Assembly (NCBI GenBank): GCA_019843655.1
Contig: JACDQD010000007.1
Span: 10,723,600 to 10,787,599 of the forward strand
Direction of reading: 5' to 3'
DNA length: 64,000 bases
Source: Lethocerus indicus
Lineage: Eukaryota > Arthropoda > Insecta > Hemiptera > Belostomatidae
The notes under the pieces were generated by a model, which saw only the letters and a program-made list of their open reading frames with translations, was not told the origin of the DNA and did no database searches. Both the position numbers and the translations under genes were made by a program. This document shows positions 39,679-52,250 of the stretch, one piece after another (position 1 is the stretch's first letter; each line of letters starts with the position of its first letter).

Positions 39679-40000
39679 CCTTTCCTTATGTACACTGCAT
39701 CACAAAAACTCTTTCTTCAGCTACGAAAATATACTTTTAAAAAATGTATCAATTTAACAGCATAAAATGAAAAGAAAATAGTTTTGAGGTTTCATTTAAA
39801 AATATCATCCATATCAAATATTCAGTAACAATTTTGCAAATTAACTTTATGCATTAGAATAAAATAAATCAGATGGTAATTTGTATTTAATATTTAAATC
39901 AGATGGACATTATATGCTTCAAATAAATATCCAGAAATATCTGGAAAATTAGGGTTTTAACTAGAAGTAACTGTCACAAAATACAGTTGCAATATAATGT

Positions 40001-40009
40001 TAATATATA

Positions 40010-40064
<55 letters not shown>

Positions 40065-40100
40065 ATATATATAATTATATGTATAATATATGTATATATA
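40001..40100. repeat. (TA)n microsatellite, imperfect
   Basis: Long TA run preceded and followed by interrupted versions (TTAATATATATATTAA and AATATTAAATATAT types). Confidence 0.9.
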
Positions 40101-40200
40101 TTTATAGGAGTAGGGAGAGTTGGATTAAAGTGTAGAGATATTAACTTGGGTTAAATCAAAACCTAACTCAAGAAAAAAACATATTTATTTATATATAAAT

Positions 40201-40205
<5 letters not shown>

Positions 40206-40256
<51 letters not shown>
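40206..40256. repeat. (TA)n microsatellite
   Basis: About 25 uninterrupted TA dinucleotides. Confidence 0.95.
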
Positions 40257-40259
<3 letters not shown>

Positions 40260-40379
40260 ATATTTTATTCTCATTCTATTAAATATATTATATTTATTAA
40301 TACCCAGCAGAGTAGGGTTAGATCAAGGGATAACTGTGGGGATGGAAATTAAAATTGATAATTAATGGTTGCAACCTAC

Positions 40380-40490
40380 AAAATTATATATAATTAATAT
40401 GATATTATTGTATATATATCTGTATATACATAGTATATATATAATATATTAATATATACTACGGATTTATATACTTATATATATATAAAA
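40380..40490. repeat. TA-rich degenerate microsatellite
   Basis: Interrupted TATATA blocks (for example TATATATATAATATATTAATATA-like) that appear to be an older, decayed array of the same cluster. Confidence 0.75.
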
Positions 40491-40755
40491 GTCAGAATTG
40501 CCCAAAAGAAAATGTTGGAATGAAGAAGGAACGAATGAAGACAAACGTGTGTTACTCTCTGTGGGTCAGATAGTACTGCAGATTTATTGGTCTGCCCGCT
40601 ATATTCATACAATGTAAATAAACATGCGATTTAGACTGTAATGACTAAAGTAGTGGGAGGTGAACTGGTACAGATCTTCTAACTGCCCCCTCACAATAGT
40701 TTATAATATTTAAACGATTCTCGACAAGGCATGATTCAGATAGTTCATAAGTTTG

Positions 40756-40770
40756 CCGCTAGGTGGCGAT
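40756..40770 (+). promoter_or_regulatory. CTCF-like motif
   Basis: CCGCTAGGTGGCGAT matches the vertebrate consensus CCASYAGRKGGCRSY at 13 of 15 positions, including the whole YAGRKGGCR core. It lies about 1.1 kb beyond the 3' end of the chitin-binding gene. Binding is inference. Confidence 0.4.
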
Positions 40771-41693
40771 GCCAGGCAGGGTACATGTAACGCTATCTGA
40801 TGTCAATTCTCTAAACTAAGCGCGCCCGCTTTCTTTGAAAGGGTATTTTTTCACTATAAATATTCTATTTTTATTTTTAACTTGAAAACATTTACTATTA
40901 GTATTATTATTAACCAAATTTATTATTTACTATTCAAATTTCTTATTAGCATTTCAAACAGGACAATCAATATAGTATGGACTGGATAATCCAGGACATA
41001 AAGGACCTCCCAAATAACAAGCTAATGTTATGATTTCGAATTATTTTTGTCTATGTTCCTGTAAGATCGCGTAATTTTGTTTGAGGAGAATATTTGGTAG
41101 CAGGTGTTGAACATCTATTTCTCCATTAATTTATTAACATCCCAATGAAGTACCGTCTCAATCAAACATTGTGATGAAGTTCTATGTGTAGTTTGAAACA
41201 ATTTTTTCATTGAGCATTCGTCTCGACGCAGTTACCCTCCGTTTTAGTACCTTCTACTAGTCTAAAACTTTGTATACGGTGGCATCGACAGATTTACTTT
41301 TGCTTACCTGTAAACTCCGAAACTGCCTAATATATGTATTGGCGTGCTTCTTCTGTCCGCAGAAAATGTTTTTTATATTGAAACGTTAATTTAATCTCTT
41401 AAATTAGAATCATCGTCATTGTATTACCGACTTATTCATCTTATACGGTAAAGCCACCACAAAAATATCTATCACTTATTCTAAAAAGTGATAATAGGAG
41501 TCGGAAGATCTAATTGCTTAATAGTGAGGAGACTGCTCCAACGTTGACAAATCCTGGTACGCACTGCTGATAATATGAAGGCCGTCGCGAACTAGATCTT
41601 GTGACACTACAAAACTAGGTCATACACGTTGAGTCAACATCAGCTGGTTCTAGTTAGATGACCTACGCCAATGAAAATTCATTACTCTTCTCA

Positions 41694-41699
41694 TTTATT
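41694..41699 (-). terminator. Candidate polyadenylation signal (AATAAA) for the chitin-binding gene
   Basis: First AATAAA on the minus strand after the stop at 41905, giving a 3' UTR of about 205 nt. Confidence 0.4.
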
Positions 41700-41904
41700 A
41701 ATGCAAGAGATAATGGCGACATTCCGAAACCTCGCGGACAGGTGTCGTAAAATAATTGATTTCAGTAACAGGCTAAATCAGGAGTAACAGTAAAAGGAAG
41801 AGGACATACCAAGATTCGAATTAAGATTCGAAAATAACATCGTTATAATAATATATTTACATTTTCCATTCTAGCAGTATCTATAGTCGTCCGTGTGTGC
41901 GGCC

Positions 41905-42997
41905 TTACTCGTGGACTTTGTAGTTAATCGGCTGGGGGTGCCTGGGCTTGCAGCCGTGGGGGCGGGTGTCGTCGCAGCCGCCCCTCTCGGGGTTGAAGTT
42001 GAGGCCCCTGGGACAGGGGGTGAGGACGGGCTTGCCCTGATTGCAGGTGTAGTAGGTGGTGCAGTCGTCCGGATTCTGGTAGGTCCTGGGCCAACCGCGG
42101 TGTGACTCCTGGGCGCAGTCGAAGCGGAGGACGCGGGCCGAAGAGGACGGCCTGCAGGTGGACCTGGAGGGGGTCTCGCAGCGCTCCTCCAGAGGGCTGT
42201 AAAGCTTGCCGTGAGGGCAGCGCGCCAACAGCACTCGGCCCTCCACGCACCTGAAGTAGGAAGAACAGCTCTCCGGGTTGGCCTTGGTCTCCTTACCGTC
42301 CGGCCAGCAGTCGGTGCCCGAGCGGTGGGAGCCGACGCAGTAGCCCGTCCTCGGGTTGTAGCGTTTGTTCCCCGCGCACCTCACCAGCACCGCCCTCCCC
42401 AGCGAGTCGCACATGTAATACGAGTGGCAGTCGTCCGGATTGGCCATTTGAAGCACTCCGGGTCGGCATTGCGGTTTCCCGTATACCTAAAAAGAAGTAG
42501 GTCCTTCCTAAATTAAATGGAATATCCTTTTACCCAACTACACAAAATAGAAATTGAAAACCGTACTGCAAGAGGGTGATAATTACCCACCAGGGTATTT
42601 TAAATTATAAATGGGAAAAGGAAAGTAAAAAGTTAAAAAATAATTAGAAACTTTAAATGATTCCATTACTGTTGCTGATGGTGACAGTGCTATATTCACA
42701 AATTTTATATAGCTGTAAAATTTATTTTCTAATTGAAAGGTAACTATTCCAAGTATTCTAACAGTAGGTAACTATTCTAGTCTAACTAATCGATATTTTA
42801 ATTAATTAATATAATATTACACTCTCAGAAGTAAATCACGACTATATATTTTGTACTTATTTTTTAATTCAAAACGGTATACCAGGCTATAAAAACATGC
42901 AAGTTTCAGGCATTTATGAGTTTTTCCTTACAAAACTTACATAGCACAGTTGAAACAGCAGAGCGAAGGCAAAAAATGACGCGTGGATCCCCATCAT
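41905..42997 (-). CDS. Secreted protein with three CBM14 (peritrophin-A) chitin-binding domains
   Basis: Two exons. Exon 1 is 42997-42941 (19 codons, donor GTAAGT); the intron is 42940-42487; exon 2 is 42486-41905 (acceptor TTTTTAG, TAA stop). The intron is phase 0 and the product is 212 residues. Residues 1-22 form a signal peptide (MMGIH then FFAFALLF hydrophobic core), with cleavage likely near VYG. Three type-2 chitin-binding domains follow. Domain 1: Cys 26, 39, 45, 56, 69. Domain 2: Cys 79, 93, 99, 109, 122, 130. Domain 3: Cys 143, 161, 167, 177, 190, 198. Each has the family core P-(D/E)-x-C-x(2)-Y-(Y/F)-x-C. Short basic tail, no membrane segment. Proteins of this build (peritrophins, CPAP3/obstructor) bind chitin in the peritrophic matrix or cuticle. 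Domain 1 lacks its sixth Cys unless Cys79 is shared, leaving an odd total of 17 in the mature chain. The exon is strongly GC-rich against AT-rich flanks. Which subfamily it belongs to cannot be settled by eye. Confidence 0.9.
42941..42997 (-). CDS. Chitin-binding gene, exon 1 (signal peptide)
   Basis: Encodes MMGIHASFFAFALLFQLCY and ends exactly at TAT|GTAAGT in phase 0, joining GTA TAC GGG in exon 2. Two adjacent Met codons are possible starts; I took the first. Confidence 0.85.
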
Positions 42998-42999
42998 TT

Positions 43000-44910
43000 T
43001 ATTGACTGTTCACGACTCAACAATTCAAAACACAGTGGCAAACATTTTCACATTTTAAGCCGTATTTATTTGTTGACTCTAGCCGTGGATGACAGCATAC
43101 GATGCGTAGTTGGCAGGTGTATTCCAATAATTTATGTTAAGTAGTTAACATTTCACAGTTATCACAATCTGACCTGTCCCAACAAAAACCAAAACAAACA
43201 CATAAAATATAATTCAGGAATAAATAACATGAAAAATTTATGGGTATGAATTCTTGTGTGACATATATAAACAAATTCCAATTATTTATTTGCTTTATTG
43301 AATCAATACTGAAAATATATTATCTTTAAAATTATATGTTAGTATGTTACAATCACCCTTAAACAGGATCATACTGTAATTTAAAATGTTATAATTTGAT
43401 TTATTATTTATTCTGAAATTCCTCTTTATCAGCACCTTGATCCTTCAGTTAGAATACGAACACAAAACTCATCAACATAATATTTCTTTTGGTTTAAAAT
43501 TTATTTTGATATGAATAAAACTTGATATAATTTATTGTCATTTATAATTGGCATAACCATAACATTAAAATATAGAAACACTACAGAAAGGAAAAATGGA
43601 TTTTCTTGGTCAGTTCAGTACTATTAAATTTTGTCTGGAAAAATTATATTTCCTATAAAATTATTACACTTAAAATTATTTTTAAAATCATCTAGGGTGC
43701 CATATGCACCCCTTAATTAATTTATACAAATGTGCACATAAAAACAAGTGTATTTGATATGTGTATGTTTATGACATATAAAAATGTCAATTAAAACTGG
43801 AAATAATAATAAATGTTAGCAGAAATATAATTTATAATTTTTGCTTATAATTAATAAGCATAAATAAGAAGAATTCAAATGTTTAAGTTAAATATTTAAT
43901 TTAGAATGTATAGTGTGTACAAGAGGTGGATTCCTCAAGTTTTATGATTACTCAATAGAGGGTGTACGTATCAGTAAAATGTGTCAGTCGACAAATTTCG
44001 TGCTTAGATCTTATCGTATGTTTCTTTTGGTATAATAATAATTATTATTATTTCAGGGCTGATTATTTCATAAACGATACTTTTTATTTTTAATAGTATT
44101 ACCAGGATTACATAACATAGCTGGATTTTTACTGTTAAAATGTCAGTCTAGTGTCATATTGCATCATATTAATTCGTTCCTGGATTTTTGTAAAACGGAC
44201 TTCAGGTCCTGAATGAAAAGGTGTGAATTATTTTATGTAGAAGTTATTTGCGAAAATATACGAAAAAGATACAATATGAGTAATAGAACATTTGACATAT
44301 ATTAGCATTTACAGCTTTCAAAAATTATATTTCTACAATCCTCTTATGAGGTATAATTTTTCCTTAAGTTTTGTTGTTTAACGTTGGGTTTTCAGTGATC
44401 AGAATTCATTATCATGGTCCAATATTCGTCAATAATGCGTGAAATTGGACTACTTTTGTCAATTTCTCGATGCTTAGGTGAGAAACTGGTAGAGAAGAGC
44501 TGTCAAAGTAAGTGAAAATCTTAAGAAAGATTTTTAGTACCAGTTTCTGAGCAAGGGTTTGTCCTCAGGGACGATAGAGGTAAGTGTTAATTCCTTAGCA
44601 CTTTTAAGGGGTGTTGTTTATTGTTACATATTGGCGTTTAATTGTTCTCAATATAGGATGCAGTTAACCGGGGCCTTGGGGGTTGCTCGAACTGTACACC
44701 ACGCATCTATGACAGTATGTAATATGTTCGAAAATAGAACGATATCGTTCGTTTAAAATGAAAAAAGAAGTTTACAATTTTAAAACCGCTTTCAGTAACG
44801 GTGTTATTTTTCATTTTTATCAAAACGACGGGACAGTTCCTAAATTTATGATTTTCTATATCCACCGTTGTAAACTAAACATGCTACACGAAACTTGGAC
44901 GCGTTAATAA
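43000..44910. other. AT-rich intergenic, upstream of the chitin-binding gene
   Basis: The nearest 100 bp should include the promoter. AATAAATA at about 43066 (minus strand) is a possible weak TATA element. Nothing else was recognised. Confidence 0.45.
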
Positions 44911-44918
44911 ACTTTAAA

Positions 44919-44922
44919 ATAT

Positions 44923-44977
<55 letters not shown>

Positions 44978-44984
44978 TAAATAT
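44919..44984. repeat. (TA)n microsatellite with TAAATA interruptions
   Basis: A run of about 20 TA dinucleotides flanked on both sides by TATAAATATAAATAT. Confidence 0.95.
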
Positions 44985-45109
44985 TTTTAGAAACTTTTCT
45001 GTATATGGACTCTATGCAGGGTCTCCAGACAGGTCCATGCCTGCAGATTTATTACGGGCCGCGGTCGAACGGATACTGTCGTCGGGTGGACGTCTCGACG
45101 GGAGGAAGT

Positions 45110-45480
45110 GAATATAAAGCCCTCGTTGGTTTTGAAGGCCGAGATTGAGAAGTTGCATTGAAGCAGGACTCTTAGCAGGAGAGGGCGGCTAATTGACATC
45201 CGGCAAGAAGAGGAGCGATGAAGGAGTGAGGGAGAGAGACGGAGGGAGAGGGAGAGGGAGAGTGCGAGGGGTGGGCGGACCGAACCGCGTGTGTGGGAGT
45301 CGGAGGAAGACGGTGAACAATGTCAAAAGGCAATTAGGGCCGTTTGAATTGTGACCGCCCCCGCCCTTCAGGAAAGGTCACAATCACACCACTCCGGTCT
45401 TCTCACGCGAGCTCCACCTCTGACCTGGACCGCCCGCCTCTAAACAGGTCACTATAGTAGTCCCACTACTACTCCCCAGT
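45110..45480 (+). promoter_or_regulatory. GC- and GA-rich promoter- or enhancer-like patch
   Basis: A TATAAAG box at 45113-45119 is followed by a purine-rich stretch of GGAGAGGGAGAG type (about 45210-45270). Then come three nuclear-receptor half-sites: AAGGTCA at 45374, TGACCT at 45421 and AGGTCA at 45446. The patch stands out from AT-rich surroundings. No exon could be tied to it, so a promoter for a non-coding or distant first exon is only one option. Confidence 0.25.
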
Positions 45481-45703
45481 TGTCGTAAGTTAACAGTTCA
45501 CAAACTTCATTCCTAGACAATTGTTTTAACTTTTGTTTCACTCTAGCCAATCAATTTCGTTACACCGAGACATTCGTCCAGTCGTATTAAGGTAAAAAAC
45601 AAGTAGTGCGTCTTGGAACCGATTTCTTTTTCTGGATTGCACAGAAGCATGCCTCCAGCCTTAATAAATATAAGAAATGTTTTGGAGATCCCCCAGTCTT
45701 AAG

Positions 45704-45735
45704 CTAGACCGCTTTCGGCATCATCAGTACGCATG
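45704..45735 (-). ncRNA. Degenerate hammerhead-like motif (relic)
   Basis: On the minus strand CTGATGA (45727-45721) is followed by TGCC, then GAAA (45716-45713), GCGGTC and TAGC. The order of boxes is that of a hammerhead, and the GGTC|TAGC end is identical to that of the 60.6 kb motif. Only 4 nt remain where stem II should be, and stem I pairs poorly, so it is unlikely to be active. It may be a relic of a related element. Confidence 0.3.
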
Positions 45736-45739
45736 TTTG

Positions 45740-48700
45740 CTCCCGATGACGCAGTCTATCAAACTGCCCGTAATGCATTCAACATGTGAATGAATGTGTG
45801 CCAATATATTTCCTGCCGGGTAAGCAACGTAAACGAGTTTACGGACGCATTACTACATTATCGACGCAGATAATAACAGATAAACGAAGCATGTGATGCA
45901 ACACAAGTATTATGTTTATTCTATTCCCGTCATCTCCAGTGGTAGCATGCTGTAGCAATCCAGTTGCAATGCTAAAATGGCTGTCGGCTTTGGGAGATCG
46001 ACTCGTTATATCGTGATGGCGAACAGCTAGTTAAATCCATCTAGTTAAAGAAATAGACAAGTGGAGGCGGATAATTGCGCGTGGGTGATGAATTCAATAC
46101 TAATAAAAACTAGTAAAACGAACTGATAAAGAGACAACTTTATTAAAATATTTTATGTGTGACAATCTAGTTATTGCACTACTGATGACCTAGCTTTGAC
46201 ACGAAATATGCGAATTGACACTATGAGAAAATCACACCAGCGATGATACTAATTATTTAATGACAGGAGAAGCTGGGTGTGGCGTAATCATAATTTAAAA
46301 ACTACTTAGTAGAACCTGTTCCACCGGTAACAAAAACAATGTATTGCAGAGCTGACAGTAATTTATGCGGGTTTACTTTTTTCATTTGAACCGCCGTTCA
46401 TTTCAATCACAACTCAGGCTATCGAAAACGTTTTGAATTTAATTCTTCCAACGCATAGAAATGACGAGACTTATCGGATGTTCACAAAAAGTGACAATTA
46501 CAGTGCCGAAGTGAAAAAGCAATTTCTTTTTCCGTCCGAAAATGTTTCTCTTCCATATTCGGTTGACAAAATAATCCGATGTTTGAAAGATTAAGGGACA
46601 GTTCAAGGCTACTGTTCTTAGACTGCCTATGAGTATTTAAATTATGGAAATAAATCTGGGCTGTGGAGCATTTCATTTCTAATTTGTATTTATCAGCTTC
46701 TCTCGCTGAAATCGAAAAAACCTCTGCATATTATTTTTTCTTATTCGTGCCATTCCATTCGGCGGTTCCATCCTAAGCTTCCCCTCGTAAATGGTACATG
46801 AATGCAATTCAATTCGAGACGGGGCACAAACTTGAATGAAGGCAGAGAGTATACGCAGAGGACAGAGTGAGGAAGGTGGCGAAGCAATAAGTTGGATAAT
46901 TGATATTAATTAGGAAACAGGTCGCCCTGCCAGGGCCGAGTACTTACGGCGGAAGGATCCATTTTCATTGACGACGGCCAAGCAGCATTTATTAAGTTTG
47001 AAGTGGATTTGTCCCATCGCGTTCATCCAATTTGCTTAAGCGGGTATTACATAAAGGCAAGTCTTAGAATAATGTTTTACATTTTTAAAAAGTGATAACT
47101 GAATCGCTTTGATTTATTTCCAAACTAATTTTTATTAGTTCGTAAATAATTAATTATATTTTTATCTAAAATAAATTAATATACTACGATTTCAACGTTT
47201 CCTGGAAAATATTGTTAGGTAAAGTACAAATGGAAAATATAACCACGACACCTCATATTAAATATTGTTTTATATTTTTACCGTGGTTTTGTACTTTCGT
47301 TAAAGAAACGGTACTTCGTCTAAAGTAAGTTATACTTTGGAGGAATGTTTCTATATAGAGGAGTTATTTTTTAGAGCAAACTTAACGCTATCGTCCTTTT
47401 TCAATGCCGGCTTAATTTAAGAGAACGAAACACCTGAAATATGCGTTCCCCGTTATCAAGCTCTGCGGGTCACCGACAAAATGAAACGACAAACCCGGCC
47501 TCGTAAGAGAAATATAAGAGAATACCTAGCTTTTGCCCCCACAGCCGGACGAATAACGGCTGCGGATAAACGAATCATCGTAGACTACCCCCATAATGAT
47601 AGACGTTACTGTAACCGGTTTTTGGACAATTTCTTAAAAGAATTTAGACAGTTTTACACATGGATTATTAAAACGTTTTGTGATAACGTATAAAACATAG
47701 AAGTAATTAATTAATTAATTAACGATAATATGGAGATGTTAAGACCACTCGTGCAGTCACGTGGCTGCGTTTTGCGTCGAACTGTTAATTTCCGCGTTTG
47801 TTAATCGACACAAAATTTGTCACTGTAGATATTCTTTATGGGAGGCTCCTCTATAAGCCTACGCGTATTAGACACTAACACCTTTTAGTTGATACTGCCT
47901 CAAAACTACGAACAAACAGTTTACACTAGTTGTAATGCGTCATATAATCATGTTTTGGTGTAAGAACGTTTCTTGGATTAAATGTTTAAATTTGTAACAC
48001 GATAAAGTTTCGATACACTATATACATCAGATTTGGGTTTTTGTCAATTATATACGTAAAATTGCTATCGTAATTTGAATCTTCGGGACGGAGAGTAGAC
48101 TTTACGGACGGAGAGTATTTAATACAAAATTTGTTCTTGATTAAACTTTTTTTTATATAGTTCATACTGCTAATAATAATACCGACATTATGGCAACAAA
48201 TAATAATAAAAGCAAGATGTGTTCGCAGAACTCTTGGTAAGAAAAATATGTCTCTCCGACGCGGGAAATTTTGCCGACGCCTCGTTGGCAACCCTGAGAG
48301 GACGCTTCGGGATCGATCGAAGCCAATGCGTCCACGTGGGTTACAAAGTACGCCGGTACCGCGCGCTTAATATCGAGAAGTACTGTTTATTTTGCATTCG
48401 TATTTAATGTTACCAGAGTTTACATTGAGCCGGATTATACGATAGACGTTGAAAACTTAGACACAACTGACATGAGAGGTTTACCCTATGCCAGAGAGCG
48501 GGACATTTTTAAGTTTGTTGATGAAAAAATATAGGAGTAAACCGTCTTCGCCCTTTAAACAGACGGTCGAATTAATAAATTCGGTACAAATTAATTTACA
48601 CTGTAAATAATTATGTACTATTCCTTTGTAACTTCTACGAGTAATTGCAACGCTGCACTGACCAGACACCGTCAGTTACAGTGCAGTGGCTGTGCATAGG

Positions 48701-51700
48701 AGGAATGCATTCCTAAGAAGTAGCTTAGTTACAATACTAATGGAACCGTTCTAATAACGATGGGGTGAAACATCATAACTCTTGTAAGCTAGAACAACTT
48801 TAGCTTCTGGTTGAATACCTTGTATCCGTCTGTTACGTTCAGTACTCCTGATACCTGGATAAATTTCCTGCAATTTTGTTTCATATTGTTCGCAGCCTGA
48901 TTCTAAACTGGTTTTGTTTGTTATAATTTTTGTTTGTTTCAGGATTGTGATTTTTTTTTATTACTGCACTCATTCAAGAATCCAAGACAGAGGCTGGATA
49001 AAGCGGTAATAAGTTGCTTGACGTATCAAACACTCTCAAGTCACTCTCAAATATAGAGCGCCGTGTGTAATGTTCATCAATGTGCAAGTTGCGCGAATGA
49101 AACTAAGATAAGGTTTATGAGTAGCGTTTTGTTGTCGGTTCAGATAAGAATATCTATGACTCCGGTTGCGGGATGTCATAGAGACTGTTTCTAAAATTAC
49201 AGCCTTCCCATGATCACCGACTTCAATTTCACAATTGGCGTAATTCCGCGCTCTCTAAACTACCTTGTGCGTATCCATTTATGCGTAACGCAGATTCATA
49301 AATGTGCAATTGACGACCAATTGTATTGTGGAATTTTAATTTTCCATACGGTTTTCCTGGGACACCGCTTGACAATAACGTGACTTAAAAATTAATTGGT
49401 ACAAGAAATTCATCATTCAGGCCAAAAAGTAAGATATTTCACAAAAAATGTGGGTCGTCCGAGGAAAATCATTCTGGTCTCTGTACATTTTTGCTTAATA
49501 TGAAATGACGGCACTGAGTATTGCATTAACTACAACAGTTTAAAAGGTTCCCCTCTATATGTAAATTACTATTTCCTTTTGCAATATGTATATACCCCTG
49601 AGAAATGACTATTGAAAGTTTATTGTGTCCGCGAGGATTCCGAATATCATAACTCTTACAATTTTCATCTTTTCACGCACATTTTTTATTAGCTAGGCTT
49701 CAGTTTTTGTAGCCCCAACTCAGACAGTGACATTGCAGACTATTTCATTATCTTTATATATTTAACAAACCTATTTTTGAAATTGTGGGAAGGATCTGGA
49801 CGAGGAACCGTTTACATCACTTTCACTGATTACGTTATGTCGAAAAAGTATCTCCAAAAGTAATTGTTACAGTTCCCGACCTCTAGTACACGAGTTGGCG
49901 TTCCTTTCAGCCGAATTAAATGAATTATTCATGATTCACGGTCAGGTGGTCTCTTCCTCTCGGAGCGCGTTTCCCGCCGCCGAGAGGGCGAAATTCGCGC
50001 ATTTCGCACGCCTTGTTTTCGAGTCAAGGCCTCCCCCTACCCCGCTGTCCCGCATCGTCCCGCATTAACCGTCGAATTCGATCGGCACCTCTCGATGATC
50101 CGAATAAAAATATTGTAAAAGCATAATCAATTTCCCGTCCTATAGCTATAGTTATAAGGAGAATAGCGATAACGAAGCGAGAATGTGATTCCGGAGAATT
50201 TAACTATCAATCCGGGTTTGACAAGTGTTCTTGCGAATCTCGCGGTCTGGTTCATTTTCCAAACCAATACTTCGAACTAAATCAAGTGTTTATTTATTCA
50301 GGGACAAATGACGACGTGGCAATCGTGGGACAACATACACAAATAGACAAGTTCCTTCGTACCGTTAAGGTTTGAACAGTCCCGCGCGTAGCATCTTTAA
50401 TAAATATCGTCAATATAAACGTAGTATCAGTTTAGCAAACTCTCGCCATGTGTTTCAGTCGGTAGGGGGAGTGGGAGGTGCGGGGAACCGCAAAGCGCGG
50501 ACTTCAAAGTTTTTTTTGCAGTCAGAACGTTGCCAGACGTTGGGCGAGGAAAAAAGTGGCAGATTAACAATCGGTCCTTTGAACCCAGCCAACCGAGCCG
50601 TGTAATCGCCAAACGCAAGAGAGAAATGAACCGTAAAACAATGGACTCGTGTCCTCCCGTCTCCCCCTTCCGTCTTCAACCAACGATGCACCTTGTTGAT
50701 TAACAATCGAATTGCTTTTCAAGTCCGCTTTCATTTCACCCCCACCAATTTCAAGTCGGCACTGTATAAAATTAATAAGTGCGATAGTCAAATGGAAACG
50801 CGACAACGCTTGCGGTCTGCGGTCCAAGAACGGCCGTCACCTTAACATTCGGTTCAACACGAACGACCTTTCAATACACTACAGGAACTCATAGACCCGC
50901 CGTAAAGCTTATCGTATACAGAACTGTGTACAGAGATTGCCGGCTGGCAGACAGTTTACACAATGTTAGTGCTCTTAAGCTGGTCACAAATTCATAAAAT
51001 AAACGGCAGTTTAATAACAGGCGTCGATGATTTTCTGAGTTATTAACAGATTTTAAGTGTGCCCTCTAATATCTGTAATAGGCAGCTTCGGAATTTCTAT
51101 TTTATGCGGCCTCTCTACCGGATATTAAGAGCGTATGTGCTCTATGGTTAAATCTGTATTCCTTAAGCAGTGTAAAGAAACGTTTAAACTTGTATTGTGT
51201 GATCTCTGTTAGGTGAGGTCAGTGCCGTGTGGTGGCCGGCGCCACGTTCGCGTTCGGCGGCGGTATTGCCGAATGTTTCTTACTGTTAACATCTCACCTG
51301 ATTATATCGGACTTTCCCGCGTGGGGGCCGTATAAGGTGAAATCAAATAACGGCTTAATTTAAGGATATATACATCCATAACGCATTGTTTCTGTTCTTG
51401 ATACGCGCTACTATTCGAGACAGTACATGTAGTGAAGAAAATATAAGCATCGAATTTCGCGTCTCGCGCCCTGTACAGTCGTGGCATCGCTCTTTCTGTT
51501 GACCACAGGAGTAGTTTTTATAGGAGAAATCCAAAAATAATGATGCGGTCAGTAATACTGACAACAAAATGTGAAAGTTACAAAACAGACTGAACTATCC
51601 TCGTTTTCCTACAAATTTATACACCCTGTATAAATTCAACATTGTTTTGTTATAATTAACATCAATTGTAATTCGTCGATTGTGATTATCAGGAACGCAA

Positions 51701-52245
51701 ATAATAGATTTTGATGTCTTCCGGCAACATAAGTAAAAGGTTTACAGCATTACCTAATCAGCAGTCTAATTTCGATCGCCCAGTAGTACTGTATTTCCAT
51801 CAGCAATTCATTACGTTGAATGTAGTCCTAATCAAGCTTGAAATCATTATTGGGAAAACCTATTTGCAGCGTCGGAAAACACTCGTCGAAGCCGTAAGGG
51901 AAAGTGATGAGACTTTGTCACCGCAATACCACGATACCGCCGAAGAGCGAGCGGAAACAGAAGATCGAAAGGGGGATGAGCTTTGCAAACCTTAGCTGAC
52001 TAGATAACAGGTAAGAAAAAGGTTTTGGCAATATTGGTTTTCGATACGAAACTACACTCGCATTTTCAACCAATTGGAGATTGGGGCACTCCCTTCTGTT
52101 TGGCTTAGACTTTCGCGTACGGCTTGCTTCTGTATAATAATATAATAGCAATGCATAATTGGAGACGGTTAGCAATAGCTGTATATATAATCGATTCTAT
52201 TATATAACAATTACTGCCACCCTCCACACAACCGTCTATAAGCAA
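45740..52245. other. Intergenic, no gene recognised
   Basis: No exon or RNA gene could be supported. A short CpG-rich patch lies at about 49.95-50.10 kb (GGAGCGCGTTTCCCGCCGCC and following), next to ATGAATTATTCATGATTC, and might be a regulatory element. Confidence 0.5.
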
Positions 52246-52250
52246 TTAAT

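Noticed and set aside
41924..42516. Open frames in other phases and on the plus strand over the chitin-binding exon
   Set aside because: Shadows caused by the high GC content of the real exon.
46175..46230. CTGATGA followed by GAAA on the plus strand
   Set aside because: The bases between the two boxes do not pair as stem II and no stem I partner was found.
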